DNA of 64,000 bases from Aliarcobacter sp. (GTDB lineage: Bacteria > Campylobacterota > Campylobacteria > Campylobacterales > Arcobacteraceae). Positions 55,502-64,000 of the stretch are shown one piece after another. The stretch is from NCBI GenBank assembly GCA_028688995.1, contig JAQTXB010000001.1, positions 248,001-312,000 of the forward strand. The letters are read 5' to 3'. A program made the position numbers and the translations under genes. The first letter of the stretch is position 1; every line of letters begins with the position of its first letter. The notes below the pieces were generated by a model. That model did no database searches, was not told the origin of the DNA, and worked only from the letters and a program-made list of their open reading frames with translations.

Positions 55502-55678
55502 TCCTTTTAAATTTTAATTGAAATTATTATACATGAATAAAATAAGTAAATTTATTAAATAGCTGTATATTAGTAATACAATTAAAACTCCACAATAGTG
55601 AATAAAGTTTAATATATTGATAGCAATCAATTAAAAGAACTTGGAATTATTATAAGATTACGAAAAATAGGAGTTAAT

Positions 55679-56116
55679 ATGTTAATAAATAAGAATGATT
55701 TACCACTTGTAGCAATGGATTTTATGAATGATACACATTTTGAAGATGTAGAAATAATAAATGAACTCTATAAAAATATTTTAGAATATGAAAAAGAGCA
55801 AAATGAATTAAATTTAAAAGATTTAGAAAATAAATATAAAGAGTGGGTAAGCCATACTGAAAATCATTTTGAAACAGAAGAGATACAAATGAGAGAAAAA
55901 GGATTTTTTGCTTATGGATTTCATAAAAATGAACATGATATGAATTTGTCAGAGATAAAACAACTTTTCAATAATTTTCAAGAAACAAAAAATGTTTTAG
56001 AATTAAAAAACTATTTCCAAAACAATCTTGTATCTTGGCTAATAAATCATATTCAAACAATGGATACAGTAACTGCAATGTTTTTTAAAACAGGAATGAG
56101 TCCTTGTTGTATGTAA
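55679..56116 (+). CDS. Single-domain hemerythrin
   Basis: A 145-residue four-helix protein. Diiron ligands fit the hemerythrin pattern: His20, His59, His63 and Glu67 (HTENHFETEE), His82 and His86 (HKNEH), His124 and Asp129. It binds O2 and may deliver or sequester it, relevant in a microaerophilic diazotroph. Cys-rich C-terminus (PCCM). AATAGGAG precedes the start. Stand-alone gene. Confidence 0.93.
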   Translation: MLINKNDLPLVAMDFMNDTHFEDVEIINELYKNILEYEKEQNELNLKDLENKYKEWVSHTENHFETEEIQMREKGFFAYGFHKNEHDMNLSEIKQLFNNFQETKNVLELKNYFQNNLVSWLINHIQTMDTVTAMFFKTGMSPCCM

Positions 56117-56153
56117 TAATTTGTAAGAGATAAAAAGAGTGCTAGTTACAAGT

Positions 56154-57275
56154 TTAAGAGTATAACTTTAAAACAGTTATCTCACTACTAGCACCAAGTC
56201 TCATAGGTGGACCCCAAAATCCGGTCCCTTTATTTACATATACTTGAGTAAAGTCATTAAATGTGTGAAGACCTTTTACATAAGGTTGTTCAAGTTTTAT
56301 TAAAAAATTAAATGGAAAAATTTGTCCTCCATGGGTGTGCCCACTAAGTATTAAATCAATTCCTTTTGTATCTTCTATATCATTTATAAATTTTGGTTGA
56401 TGTGCTAAAAGAATGGTTGGAGAGTTTTCTAAATTTTCCATTGCTTTATCAATATCAGGTATAAAATCATTGTATTTAAAACCAAATCTATCATAAACTC
56501 CACAAAGATTAAAACCTTCATCTTTTGGTCCAATATAAACATTCTCATTTTCTAAGGTTTTAATTCCTAAAGAATTTACATAATCAATAATTGGTTTAAC
56601 ACCATGAAAATATTCATGATTTCCAACTATAAAATATGTTCCATATTTTGATTGTATATTTTTAAGTTCATTAAGAGCAGCAGTTGCAAACTCTAATTTT
56701 GTATCAACTAAGTCACCAGTTATTACAACAATATCAGCATTTAAAATATTTATTTTTTTTACAAGAGAGTTTATAAAATCTTTATCAATTAATCCACCAA
56801 TGTGAATATCACTTATTTGAACAATAGTGTAGGGTGATTTTAAATCTTTTATTTTTACATCTACTACTTCAATCTCTACATTTTTAGCATTGTCCATAGC
56901 TTTTGCATTTGTAGCAATTACAAGAGAAATTGCACCAATATCCAAGCCTTTTTTGAAGAATTCTCTTCTATTTTTTTTGAATGGTGTTTTGTTAATTCCA
57001 AAAGAGATGATTTCATGTAATAAAGTAATAATAAATGTTAAAAAAATCACCCCAATTGGTAAGGAAAGGACAAAATAGAGCCAGTTAGGCACGAAAGGAT
57101 AGTATCTTGCCATTGGGTATAAAATTACACCCAAAAAAGTGATATACAAAATTAGGCTAAGATACTTTTTCGTCTTATAAGTAAAATCGAGTTTATTTAT
57201 AAGACGTTTTTTTATTATAAAAGTTTGAAAAGCAAAAACTATAATAAAAATTAAAAAAAATAATATGAAATTCAT
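56154..57275 (-). CDS. Membrane-anchored metallophosphoesterase
   Basis: A 373-residue protein with three or four N-terminal TM segments and a calcineurin-like domain. Metal motifs are QISDIHIGG, ITGDLVDTK, VGNHEYFHG, ILLAHQPKF and LSGHTHGGQIFPF. The YaeI/YkuE subgroup acts on lipid-linked or phosphodiester substrates at the membrane. Stand-alone gene. Confidence 0.92.
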   Translation of the reverse strand: MNFILFFLIFIIVFAFQTFIIKKRLINKLDFTYKTKKYLSLILYITFLGVILYPMARYYPFVPNWLYFVLSLPIGVIFLTFIITLLHEIISFGINKTPFKKNRREFFKKGLDIGAISLVIATNAKAMDNAKNVEIEVVDVKIKDLKSPYTIVQISDIHIGGLIDKDFINSLVKKINILNADIVVITGDLVDTKLEFATAALNELKNIQSKYGTYFIVGNHEYFHGVKPIIDYVNSLGIKTLENENVYIGPKDEGFNLCGVYDRFGFKYNDFIPDIDKAMENLENSPTILLAHQPKFINDIEDTKGIDLILSGHTHGGQIFPFNFLIKLEQPYVKGLHTFNDFTQVYVNKGTGFWGPPMRLGASSEITVLKLYS

Positions 57276-57552
57276 GTGGGATTGTAAGCTTTTTGGGTTA
57301 ATGAAAATTAAACGAAATATGTAGATTTTGTGTAGTCATTGAATTAAACCACAAAAGCTCAAATTACTATCTTTTAAACTCTCATATAATAATTTTTAAA
57401 AGTATTTAATTAGCTAAATATGTATATTAATGATACATATGTTTAAAATATTATATAAATTAAGACAAAATTCTAGATTATTTCATTAAAATAATCTAAT
57501 ATATTATTTATGAATAATATAAAATATTATTCCAAGATAAAAGGATTAATTA

Positions 57553-58119
57553 ATGAAAAAAACATTAGTAATGGCAAGTTTAGTTGCTGCAAGTACATCA
57601 ATGATGGCAATGGACTTACAATATTTTTTAGGAGCAGGGGCTGAGAGAGCAAATTCTAATTTTAGAGCAACAGATGTTGGTATTGATAATAAAATTGATA
57701 TCAAGGATACAAGTTTAAAACTTAGTGGAGGAATTATTATAGATAAAACTCATAGAATATATTTATCTTATAGTAAATTTTCAGATAATAATTATGATTA
57801 TAAGATTGAACAAAATAATATTTTAGGGAACTATGATTATTTAATTCCTATTAATGAACAATTTAGATTATATACTGGATTACATCTTGGTAATACAAAA
57901 GTTGATATTCAAGAAAATGCATTATACAAGATTTCATTTTCAGGATTAGCTTATGGTGCACAGTTTGGTGCCATTTATGAAATAACAAAAAATATAGAAT
58001 TTGAAGCAGGACTTGCCTACACAAAATACAATGTTGATAGAGAAGCAGATGGTTCGTATTTTAATATAGAACTTGAAGACTCAACTTCAATGTTTGCCGG
58101 AATCAACTACAAATTTTAA
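57553..58119 (+). CDS. Outer-membrane beta-barrel protein, OmpA-like/OMP_b-brl
   Basis: A 188-residue protein with a signal peptide (VMASLVAASTSMMAM) and alternating amphipathic strands, ending in a barrel C-terminus FAGINYKF. No recognised peptidoglycan-binding domain. It follows a 277-bp AT-rich intergenic region and has AAAGGA as RBS. Function unknown; porin-like or adhesin-like roles are possible. Confidence 0.8.
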   Translation: MKKTLVMASLVAASTSMMAMDLQYFLGAGAERANSNFRATDVGIDNKIDIKDTSLKLSGGIIIDKTHRIYLSYSKFSDNNYDYKIEQNNILGNYDYLIPINEQFRLYTGLHLGNTKVDIQENALYKISFSGLAYGAQFGAIYEITKNIEFEAGLAYTKYNVDREADGSYFNIELEDSTSMFAGINYKF

Positions 58120-58153
58120 TTTTTTAAATTTTCCTAAAATTTAAATCCAATCT

Positions 58154-58183
58154 AAAAAATCTGAGATTTATTTCAGATTTTTT
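58154..58183. terminator. Terminator after the outer-membrane protein gene
   Basis: AAAAAATCTGA and TCAGATTTTTT form an 11-bp perfect stem with an 8-nt loop, followed by GTT. The A and T runs make it functional in either direction between converging genes. Confidence 0.8.
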
Positions 58184-58208
58184 GTTAAAATATAGTTTGG
58201 AATACAAA

Positions 58209-59510
58209 TTAATTTCTAATTCTTTTAATACTTTCTATCAAATTCATTATCTCTTCTTTTGTTTGTGAGAAGTGAATAGAAACTCTAACCCAACCTGGTC
58301 GATTATTCATATCAAGTTCTTTTATCCCTAATAAATCATGACCATAAGGTCCTGCACATGAACATCCAGCTCTTGTTTGGATTCCACTTGTAGAAGATAA
58401 ACGATTACATAATTCGTATGGACTAAAACCTTTTATATTAAAAGATACAATTCCTATATTTGAAGCTTCTTGATTTCCATATATTTCACAATTTGGAATC
58501 TTTTTTAGTTCATTTATAAACAGCTCTTTTAACTCTTCTTTTTGTTTTTTAATAAATTCAAAACCTATTTCATTTCTTAATTGATATGCTAGTGAGGCTC
58601 TAATAAATTGCAAAATAGGAGGAGTTCCTGCTTCTTCTCTTGCTTCAATACTTTGTTGATAAGTTTGAGAAGTTTTATTTACATATAAAACAGTTCCTCC
58701 ACCTGCAAATGAAGGAGCAATTGTTGTATCAATTAAAGACTTTCTAATTATTAATAAACCACAAGAAGCAGGGCCACCTAGAAGTTTGTGAGGTGACATA
58801 AACATTGCATCATATAAATGTGATGGAATATTCATATATGGACTTGAAGCTGCTGCATCAAAACAAACTACCGCATTGTAACTTCTTAATAATTTTGAAA
58901 TTTCTTCATAGGGAGTTATAATTCCAGTTACATTTGAAGCAACACAAAATGAAGCAATTATTTCTCTATGTTTGTTTTTCTCAAGTACAACTTTAAGATG
59001 GTTTAAATCAACTAATCCATCTTTATCTAAATCTATTCTTTGTATTTCACATAAAGCTTCTCTAAATGAAACTTCATTTGAGTGGTGTTCATAAGGTCCA
59101 ACTATTACTAAAGGAGCAGTTTTTAAATCTATTTGAAAACCATATCTTTTTTTTGTAGAAGGAGGAATATATAAACCCATTAACTCTTGAAAATGTTTTA
59201 TGGCAGCTGTTGTTCCACAGCCACTAGGAAGGATTGCAAAATCTTCACTAAGTTCTAGATTTTTAGCAAGTGTAGTTCTTGCCATTTCATAATAGTTTGT
59301 AGTTTTATCAGCATTTGAAGCCTCTTTAGAGTGTGTATTTGCGTATGTTTCAAGTACATCATGGATTCTATTTTCTATTTGTCTAAAAGCTAATCCTGAG
59401 GCAGTATAATCAAAATATTCTTTTTTATTTTTTCCAATAGTGTTGTATCTAATAAAATTTAATATATCTGTATTTTCATTGAAAAAAGGTCTAAAAATAT
59501 TTTTGTTCAT
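58209..59510 (-). CDS. Class V aminotransferase, cysteine desulfurase-like
   Basis: A 433-residue PLP enzyme. The PLP lysine is in MFMSPHKLLGG, the cofactor aspartate in VVCFDAAASSPYM, and the catalytic-loop region in TRAGCSCAGPYGHDL. FDYTASGLAFRQIE at the start and YEHHSNEVSFREAL are typical of the SufS/CsdA-like group. It lies 3' of the sulfate-assimilation operon but behind a hairpin. It may mobilise cysteine sulfur; the exact substrate is open. Confidence 0.85.
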   Translation of the reverse strand: MNKNIFRPFFNENTDILNFIRYNTIGKNKKEYFDYTASGLAFRQIENRIHDVLETYANTHSKEASNADKTTNYYEMARTTLAKNLELSEDFAILPSGCGTTAAIKHFQELMGLYIPPSTKKRYGFQIDLKTAPLVIVGPYEHHSNEVSFREALCEIQRIDLDKDGLVDLNHLKVVLEKNKHREIIASFCVASNVTGIITPYEEISKLLRSYNAVVCFDAAASSPYMNIPSHLYDAMFMSPHKLLGGPASCGLLIIRKSLIDTTIAPSFAGGGTVLYVNKTSQTYQQSIEAREEAGTPPILQFIRASLAYQLRNEIGFEFIKKQKEELKELFINELKKIPNCEIYGNQEASNIGIVSFNIKGFSPYELCNRLSSTSGIQTRAGCSCAGPYGHDLLGIKELDMNNRPGWVRVSIHFSQTKEEIMNLIESIKRIRN

Positions 59511-59587
59511 TTTTATTTGCTCATTTGATTAGTTTTGATTATTAAGTTTATAATTTTAAGTTATTTATCATAAGAGTTAGCTTGAAT

Positions 59588-59613
59588 AAAAAAAGCTAGT
59601 GTAAGCTTTTTTT
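59588..59613. terminator. Terminator at the end of the sulfate-assimilation operon
   Basis: AAAAAAAGCT and AGCTTTTTTT form a 10-bp stem with a 6-nt loop. On the minus strand it directly follows the sulfite-reductase-like gene and carries a T run. Confidence 0.78.
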
Positions 59614-59615
59614 AT

Positions 59616-60710
59616 TTAAACAAAAGGATTAAAATTGATTTTCTCTAACTCTTTAGCAAAATCATTTGCACTTTTTGATGGTGCATCTAATATTATGATA
59701 TTACCTTTGTGGGTAATTTTGATTTTTGTTGCACTATATTTTTCTAGTAGAGATGAAAGGGAATCGAGATTTTTATTTTCAATTATTGATGAGGTGATTT
59801 TACACCCAATATAACTTTCCCCTTTTATACTACTTTTGTTTATTCCCATTCTTGGATTTCTAGGAGTTATACTTTGTTTTGTAGAGATATTTCTTTGAAT
59901 TTTATAATTTGTTGAAGCATTTAATATATCAAAGAATCTAGCCATTCCCCATTTTTTCACAAGATGTTCAAAAGAACTAGATGAAATATTCTCTCTATCT
60001 CCAAAATCTCTATAGATTTCAGCTATTGCTTTTGCTGTATTTATAACTTGTGCAGGGCTAATATATCCTATATTTACATCTAAGATTTTAATCATAAAGA
60101 TGATTTTATCTTTGTTATCTGTTGTTGCATTAAAACTAACTTCTGGTGTAGTTTTTACATTACATCCTTCTTCATGGCCACTTATAGCCATTTGAAGAGA
60201 GTTTGGCAGATTAGAAAATTTCTTATTACCTATGAATGTTTCATCTAGTTTTTTTGCAAGAGATGAGACATTAAATACTTGAGAATCATCAATTGTATTA
60301 ATTGGACAAGTAAGAACTCTTCTTACAGTGTGGCCTGCTTCAAAAAAAGTACTTAAATTTACTTCTTGAAGAAGTCTAAAGATTTTTGGTAAATCAGAAA
60401 TTTTTAGATTTAAAAGTTCTATTTTTTGTTCATCCGAAAAAATCAAACTATCATTACTAAACTCTTTTGAAATAAGACCAATAGTTCTTAGTTGTGTTAA
60501 GTTTAATTCTCCCATTGAAAGAGGAATTTTGAGTTTAAAATAGTTTTGTTTTTCATCTTGGGCATATATTCCATACCATTTGAATCTTTCTAAATCTTCT
60601 AAAGAGATTTTTTCTCCAAAAACAGCGTGAAAATAGATGTCAGCTAAAACATCTATTTCACTTTTATCTTTTTTGATTTTTTCTATATTTGATGCTAAAT
60701 TATTAGACAC
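59616..60710 (-). CDS. Short nitrite/sulfite reductase-like protein without a standard [4Fe-4S]-siroheme site
   Basis: 364 residues, against about 500-570 for full-length enzymes. Two ferredoxin-like half domains are recognisable (FKLKIPLSMGELNLTQLRTI; YIGCKITSSIIENKNLDSL), and the central block with TCPINTIDDSQVFNVSSLAK resembles the siroheme-enzyme core. The normal SGC-x2-x-C motif reads SGHEEGC (177-183), and only three cysteines exist, so the usual four cluster ligands are missing. The gene is coupled to cysN (overlap 1 bp). It is probably an odd or inactive family member. Confidence 0.8.
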   Translation of the reverse strand: MSNNLASNIEKIKKDKSEIDVLADIYFHAVFGEKISLEDLERFKWYGIYAQDEKQNYFKLKIPLSMGELNLTQLRTIGLISKEFSNDSLIFSDEQKIELLNLKISDLPKIFRLLQEVNLSTFFEAGHTVRRVLTCPINTIDDSQVFNVSSLAKKLDETFIGNKKFSNLPNSLQMAISGHEEGCNVKTTPEVSFNATTDNKDKIIFMIKILDVNIGYISPAQVINTAKAIAEIYRDFGDRENISSSSFEHLVKKWGMARFFDILNASTNYKIQRNISTKQSITPRNPRMGINKSSIKGESYIGCKITSSIIENKNLDSLSSLLEKYSATKIKITHKGNIIILDAPSKSANDFAKELEKINFNPFV

Positions 60711-62167
60711 TATATTGCCTTACAATTCCACTCAGGATAATTTCTTCTAATAAATTCATTTAATTCAATTTCTGCTTTTGAATAAACTTTTTTCTCCTCT
60801 TCTAAATGAGCAAAACCTTCAATTGAAGATATAATCATTCCAGCACCAACTGTGGAATTATTGTATTTATCAATGATAATAAAACTTCCAGTATATCTAT
60901 TTTCATAGTATGAATCAACTGCAATTTCTCTATCAAGTGATATTGTACATTTTGCAATATCATTAAGTGCTAATTCACTTGCTTCAATTTCTTCAAATGT
61001 ATTAATATTTTTCTTAAATTCAATTGAGTTAAATGCACCATTTATTACTGAAGTTGCTCTTTTAATCACATAGTTTTGATTAAGTTTCATTGGAGTTTCA
61101 TCCATCCAAACTACCATTGCTGATAAGTGATTTGATACTTTAGGAATATCGCTAGATTTAACTATCATATCTCCTCTACTTATATCAATTTCATCTTCAA
61201 GTGTAACTGTTGTAGCCATTGGAGCGAATGCTTTTTGTATTGTTTCAACTTGCTCATCTTTTCCAATAGGTCTTAAATCTTTAATATCATTTGATACTAT
61301 TGATTTTACTTTAGATGTTTTTCTTGATGGTAGTACAGTTATTTCATCACCAACTTTTATCTCTCCACTTGCGATTGTTCCAGAGAATCCTCTAAAATTT
61401 AAGTGAGGACGTAATACATATTGAACAGGAAGTCTAAATGATGAAGACTCTTGTTTATGTATAGAAACATTGTCTAATAATGGCATTAAAGGAAGACCTT
61501 TATACCAAGAACATTTTGGTGAAATAGTTAAAATATTATCTCCATCAAGTGCTGAAATAGGTATAAACTCTATATTTAAATCATTATGATGAGGAAGATA
61601 CTCGATAATATCATTATAATCATTTTTGATTTTTTCAAATACTTCTTGGCTAAAATCAACTAAATCCATTTTATTAATTGCAACGATTAGGTTTTTAATT
61701 CCTAAAAGACTTGCTATGTATGAGTGTCTTTTAGTTTGAGTTAAAATTCCTTGTCTTGCATCAATTAAAATAATAGCAACATCAGCAGTACTCGCACCAG
61801 TTGCCATATTTCTTGTATATTGTTCGTGACCTGGAGTATCAGCTATGATGAATTTTCTTTTTTCTGTTGAGAAAAATCTATAAGCAACATCAATAGTAAT
61901 ACCTTGTTCTCTTTCACTTGCTAATCCATCAACTAAAAGTGCTAAGTCAATTTTATCACCAGTTGTTCCAACTTTTTTACTATCTTTTTCAATAGCTGCT
62001 AGTTGGTCTTCAAAAATCATTTTTGAATCATATAATAATCTTCCAATTAAAGTTGATTTACCGTCATCAACGCTTCCACAAGTAATAAATCTTAAGATCT
62101 CTTTATTTTCGTGTTCTTTTAAATATTGTTCAATATTTTCTGCTATTAAATCTGATTGATGTGCCAT
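60710..62167 (-). CDS. cysN: Sulfate adenylyltransferase subunit 1 (GTPase)
   Basis: The GTPase subunit that drives APS formation with CysD. EF-Tu-like motifs: TCGSVDDGKSTLIGRLLYDS, ERQ-type SEREQGITIDVAYRFF, DTPGHEQYTRNMATGAS and NKMDLVD. I start at ATG 62167 (MAHQSDLIAENI), one base past the cysD stop; the frame is open upstream into cysD. 485 residues. No APS kinase domain is fused. Confidence 0.96.
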   Translation of the reverse strand: MAHQSDLIAENIEQYLKEHENKEILRFITCGSVDDGKSTLIGRLLYDSKMIFEDQLAAIEKDSKKVGTTGDKIDLALLVDGLASEREQGITIDVAYRFFSTEKRKFIIADTPGHEQYTRNMATGASTADVAIILIDARQGILTQTKRHSYIASLLGIKNLIVAINKMDLVDFSQEVFEKIKNDYNDIIEYLPHHNDLNIEFIPISALDGDNILTISPKCSWYKGLPLMPLLDNVSIHKQESSSFRLPVQYVLRPHLNFRGFSGTIASGEIKVGDEITVLPSRKTSKVKSIVSNDIKDLRPIGKDEQVETIQKAFAPMATTVTLEDEIDISRGDMIVKSSDIPKVSNHLSAMVVWMDETPMKLNQNYVIKRATSVINGAFNSIEFKKNINTFEEIEASELALNDIAKCTISLDREIAVDSYYENRYTGSFIIIDKYNNSTVGAGMIISSIEGFAHLEEEKKVYSKAEIELNEFIRRNYPEWNCKAI

Positions 62168-62168
62168 C

Positions 62169-63083
62169 TTAAAAATACCCCTCTTGTTTCTTTTTCTCCA
62201 TTGATGCGTCACCATCACTATCTATTAATCTACCTTGTCTTTCACTTGTTGTACAAATAAGCATTTCTTGAATAATTTCAGGAAGTGTTGTTGCCGTTGA
62301 ATTTACTGCTCCAGTTAATGGATAACAACCTAAAGTTCTAAATCTTACCATCTCTTTTTTAGCTGTTTTTCTTAATTCTTCAGGCATTCTATCATCATCA
62401 ACCATGATTTTAGTTCCCATATATTCTACAACTTCTCTCTCTTTTGAAAAGTATAAATCAGGAATAGAAATATTTTCTAAATAGATATATTGCCAAATAT
62501 CAAGTTCTGTCCAGTTTGATAATGGGAATACTCTAATAGATTCACCTTTAGTGTGTTTTCCATTATAGATATTCCATAACTCAGGTCTTTGATTTTTTGG
62601 ATCCCATCTATGGTTTTTATCTCTAAAAGAGTAAATTCTCTCTTTTGCTCTTGATTTTTCTTCATCCCTTCTTGCACCACCAAATACAGCATCAAACTGT
62701 TGGATATTTAACATATTTTTTAATCCCTCAGTTTTCATAATATCTGTATGAAGTGCAGAACCATGAGTAAATGGAGAGATATTCATCTCTTCACCTTTTG
62801 GATTAGTATAAACTATAAGTTCCATACCAACTTCTTTTGCTCTTTTATCTCTAAACTCAATCATCTCTTTAAACTTCCATGTTGTATCAACATGAACTAA
62901 AGGTAAGGGAGGAGGTGCTGGATAAAATGCTTTTTGTAAAAGATGTAACATTACAGAAGAGTCTTTTCCAACACTATATAACATTGCTGGATTTGAGAAC
63001 TCTGCTACAACTTCTCTCATAATATGCATTGATTCTGCTTCTAGTTGTTTTAGATGAGTTAATCTATTTTGACTTATTTGCAT
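62169..63083 (-). CDS. cysD: Sulfate adenylyltransferase subunit 2
   Basis: The catalytic ATP sulfurylase subunit. The PP-loop is [21 protein letters not shown], with [35 protein letters not shown] and [17 protein letters not shown] start at ATG 63083 ([11 protein letters not shown]) with AAAGGA before it; the frame is open 33 bp further. About 304 residues. It lies between cysH and cysN. Confidence 0.96.
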   Translation of the reverse strand: MQISQNRLTHLKQLEAESMHIMREVVAEFSNPAMLYSVGKDSSVMLHLLQKAFYPAPPPLPLVHVDTTWKFKEMIEFRDKRAKEVGMELIVYTNPKGEEMNISPFTHGSALHTDIMKTEGLKNMLNIQQFDAVFGGARRDEEKSRAKERIYSFRDKNHRWDPKNQRPELWNIYNGKHTKGESIRVFPLSNWTELDIWQYIYLENISIPDLYFSKEREVVEYMGTKIMVDDDRMPEELRKTAKKEMVRFRTLGCYPLTGAVNSTATTLPEIIQEMLICTTSERQGRLIDSDGDASMEKKKQEGYF

Positions 63084-63096
63084 TTTTTTCCTTTCT

Positions 63097-63801
63097 TTAT
63101 TTTTTGTGTAAACCACACTCTTTATGTTCTGGGTTTTCCCACCACCATCTTCCAGCTCTTATATCTTCACCTTCTTTGATAGCTCGTGTACAAGGAGCAC
63201 ATCCAATACTTGGGAAACCTTTGTCATGAAGTTTATTATATGGAACTTTATTTGTTTTTATATAATCCCATACATTCTCTTCAGTCCAATTAATTAAAGG
63301 ATTTACTTTAATTACTTTGAAGTTTTCATCCCATTCAACCAATGGCATATCAACTCTTGTAATACTTTGAGCGGCACGAAGACCTGTAATCCAAACTTCA
63401 ACACCTTTTAAAGCACGTTTAAGTGGTTCGATTTTTCTAATATTACAACAGTTTTTTCTATTATCAATACTTTCATATTGACCATTAACACCTTGAGTTT
63501 GATATAACTCTTGAACTTTTTGGCTGTCTGGGAAAAATACATCAATTTTCACACCATACTTTAGATTTGTTGCATCCATAACATCATAAGTTTCAGGGTG
63601 AAGTCTACCCGTATCCAATGTAAATATTGTTGCATTCTTATCTTGTTTCAAAATAATATCTGTTAAAACTTGGTCTTCTGCTGCTAAGCTTGAACTTAGT
63701 TTTACATTTTTGAATTTTGTTAAAAAATATTCTATCACTTCAGGTGTAGATTTGTTTTCTAACTCTTTGTTTATATTTTCAATTAACTCTTTATTACTCA
63801 T
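63097..63801 (-). CDS. cysH: Adenylylsulfate (APS) reductase, assimilatory
   Basis: A 234-residue reductase of the thioredoxin-dependent type that makes sulfite. [14 protein letters not shown] is the PP-loop-like start, and [16 protein letters not shown] with [11 protein letters not shown] supply the CC and CxxC ligands of a [4Fe-4S] cluster, which marks the APS rather than PAPS type. The terminal ECGLHKK contains the catalytic Cys. No cysC is seen, consistent with APS as substrate. Confidence 0.95.
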   Translation of the reverse strand: MSNKELIENINKELENKSTPEVIEYFLTKFKNVKLSSSLAAEDQVLTDIILKQDKNATIFTLDTGRLHPETYDVMDATNLKYGVKIDVFFPDSQKVQELYQTQGVNGQYESIDNRKNCCNIRKIEPLKRALKGVEVWITGLRAAQSITRVDMPLVEWDENFKVIKVNPLINWTEENVWDYIKTNKVPYNKLHDKGFPSIGCAPCTRAIKEGEDIRAGRWWWENPEHKECGLHKK

Positions 63802-63809
63802 CTTATAAC

Positions 63810-64000
63810 CTAAATTTGATAATCAACTGCTTCTTGTTTTACTCTTCCAAAAGATAACTTATTCCAAGCTCTTTCATGAAAATAGTATAAAGCCATTTTT
63901 GTTATTACTTCAATTGAACCAATTGAAGCTGCCATAATTAAATTCCCAGTAATAAAATAAGAGACAATCATTGTATCAATTGTTCCAACTGTTCTCCATG
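63810..64000 (-). CDS. DUF2061 membrane protein, 5' end beyond the window
   Basis: The last 63 residues read on the minus strand: WRTVGTIDTMIVSYFITGN, then AASIGSIEVITKMALYYFHERAWNKL, the DUF2061 signature (GT-x-DT, TK-x-x-LYY-x-HER-x-W). The frame is open to the window edge. It ends 8 bp before cysH. DUF2061 genes are often near sulfur-assimilation genes; function unknown. Confidence 0.85.
   Translation of the reverse strand, partial: WRTVGTIDTMIVSYFITGNLIMAASIGSIEVITKMALYYFHERAWNKLSFGRVKQEAVDYQI

Overview
The window is an AT-rich, densely packed chromosomal segment of a nitrogen-fixing member of the Campylobacterota, most like the Arcobacter group. The evidence is the order ruvC / dnaA-dnaN-gyrB / queF, the protein sequences, the codon usage, and a nitrogenase gene at the left edge. 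The species assignment is inference. I see no rRNA, tRNA, insertion sequence, prophage or CRISPR array. One structured RNA, the small SRP RNA, is present.

Region 1 (1-20,350) is a molybdenum and nitrogen-fixation island. It opens with the 3' part of nifK and its terminator. Next comes a ModE-like regulator with modA, a di-Mop protein, modB and modC, preceded by two Mo-box operators. A third Mo-box lies just before a TonB-dependent receptor. That receptor is followed on the same strand by a luciferase-like oxidoreductase, a small secreted protein, a di-heme peroxidase, a second ModA/ModB pair without an ATPase, and modD. A convergent mop gene closes this part. A sigma-54 type promoter then precedes an aldo/keto reductase, a NadB-like flavoprotein and nifT. 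nifA follows in a tightly overlapping cassette with a cysteine-less thiol-peroxidase-like protein, a SIR2-like protein and a ClpX paralogue. Another sigma-54 type promoter drives a nif-type 2[4Fe-4S] ferredoxin.

Region 2 (20,350-33,400) is the replication-origin neighbourhood: SRP RNA, an HTH/coiled-coil protein, queF, a small Cys-rich protein, gyrB, dnaN, dnaA, a DnaA-box-containing origin region, ruvC, purN, a UPF0126/TRIC membrane protein, glutaminase, thyX and an HD-GYP phosphodiesterase. A large inverted repeat with TTCACA motifs lies between dnaA and dnaN.

Region 3 (33,350-42,470) holds a cytochrome c/b operon linked to a Spy/CpxP-like protein and an OmpR-type two-component system, then an overlapping eptA / PAP2 / dgkA lipid-modification operon, then typA.

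Region 4 (42,590-55,500) is a two-armed locus for an uncharacterised amidoligase system. The forward arm has a circularly permuted ATP-grasp protein, an alpha-E protein and two M14-type proteins, the second without zinc ligands. The reverse arm has a transglutaminase/DUF2126 fusion, an ATP-grasp/alpha-E fusion and a small transglutaminase. A chemoreceptor with a C-terminal CheR/CheB-type pentapeptide lies between the arms.

Region 5 (55,680-64,000) contains a hemerythrin, a metallophosphoesterase, an outer-membrane barrel protein and a sulfate-assimilation operon (DUF2061, cysH, cysD, cysN and a short sulfite-reductase-like protein). A class V aminotransferase follows behind a terminator.

The strongest candidates for undescribed biology are the Mo-box-controlled TonB/di-heme-peroxidase/ModAB-ModD cluster, the nifA/Tpx-like/SIR2/ClpX cassette, and the two-armed ATP-grasp/transglutaminase locus.
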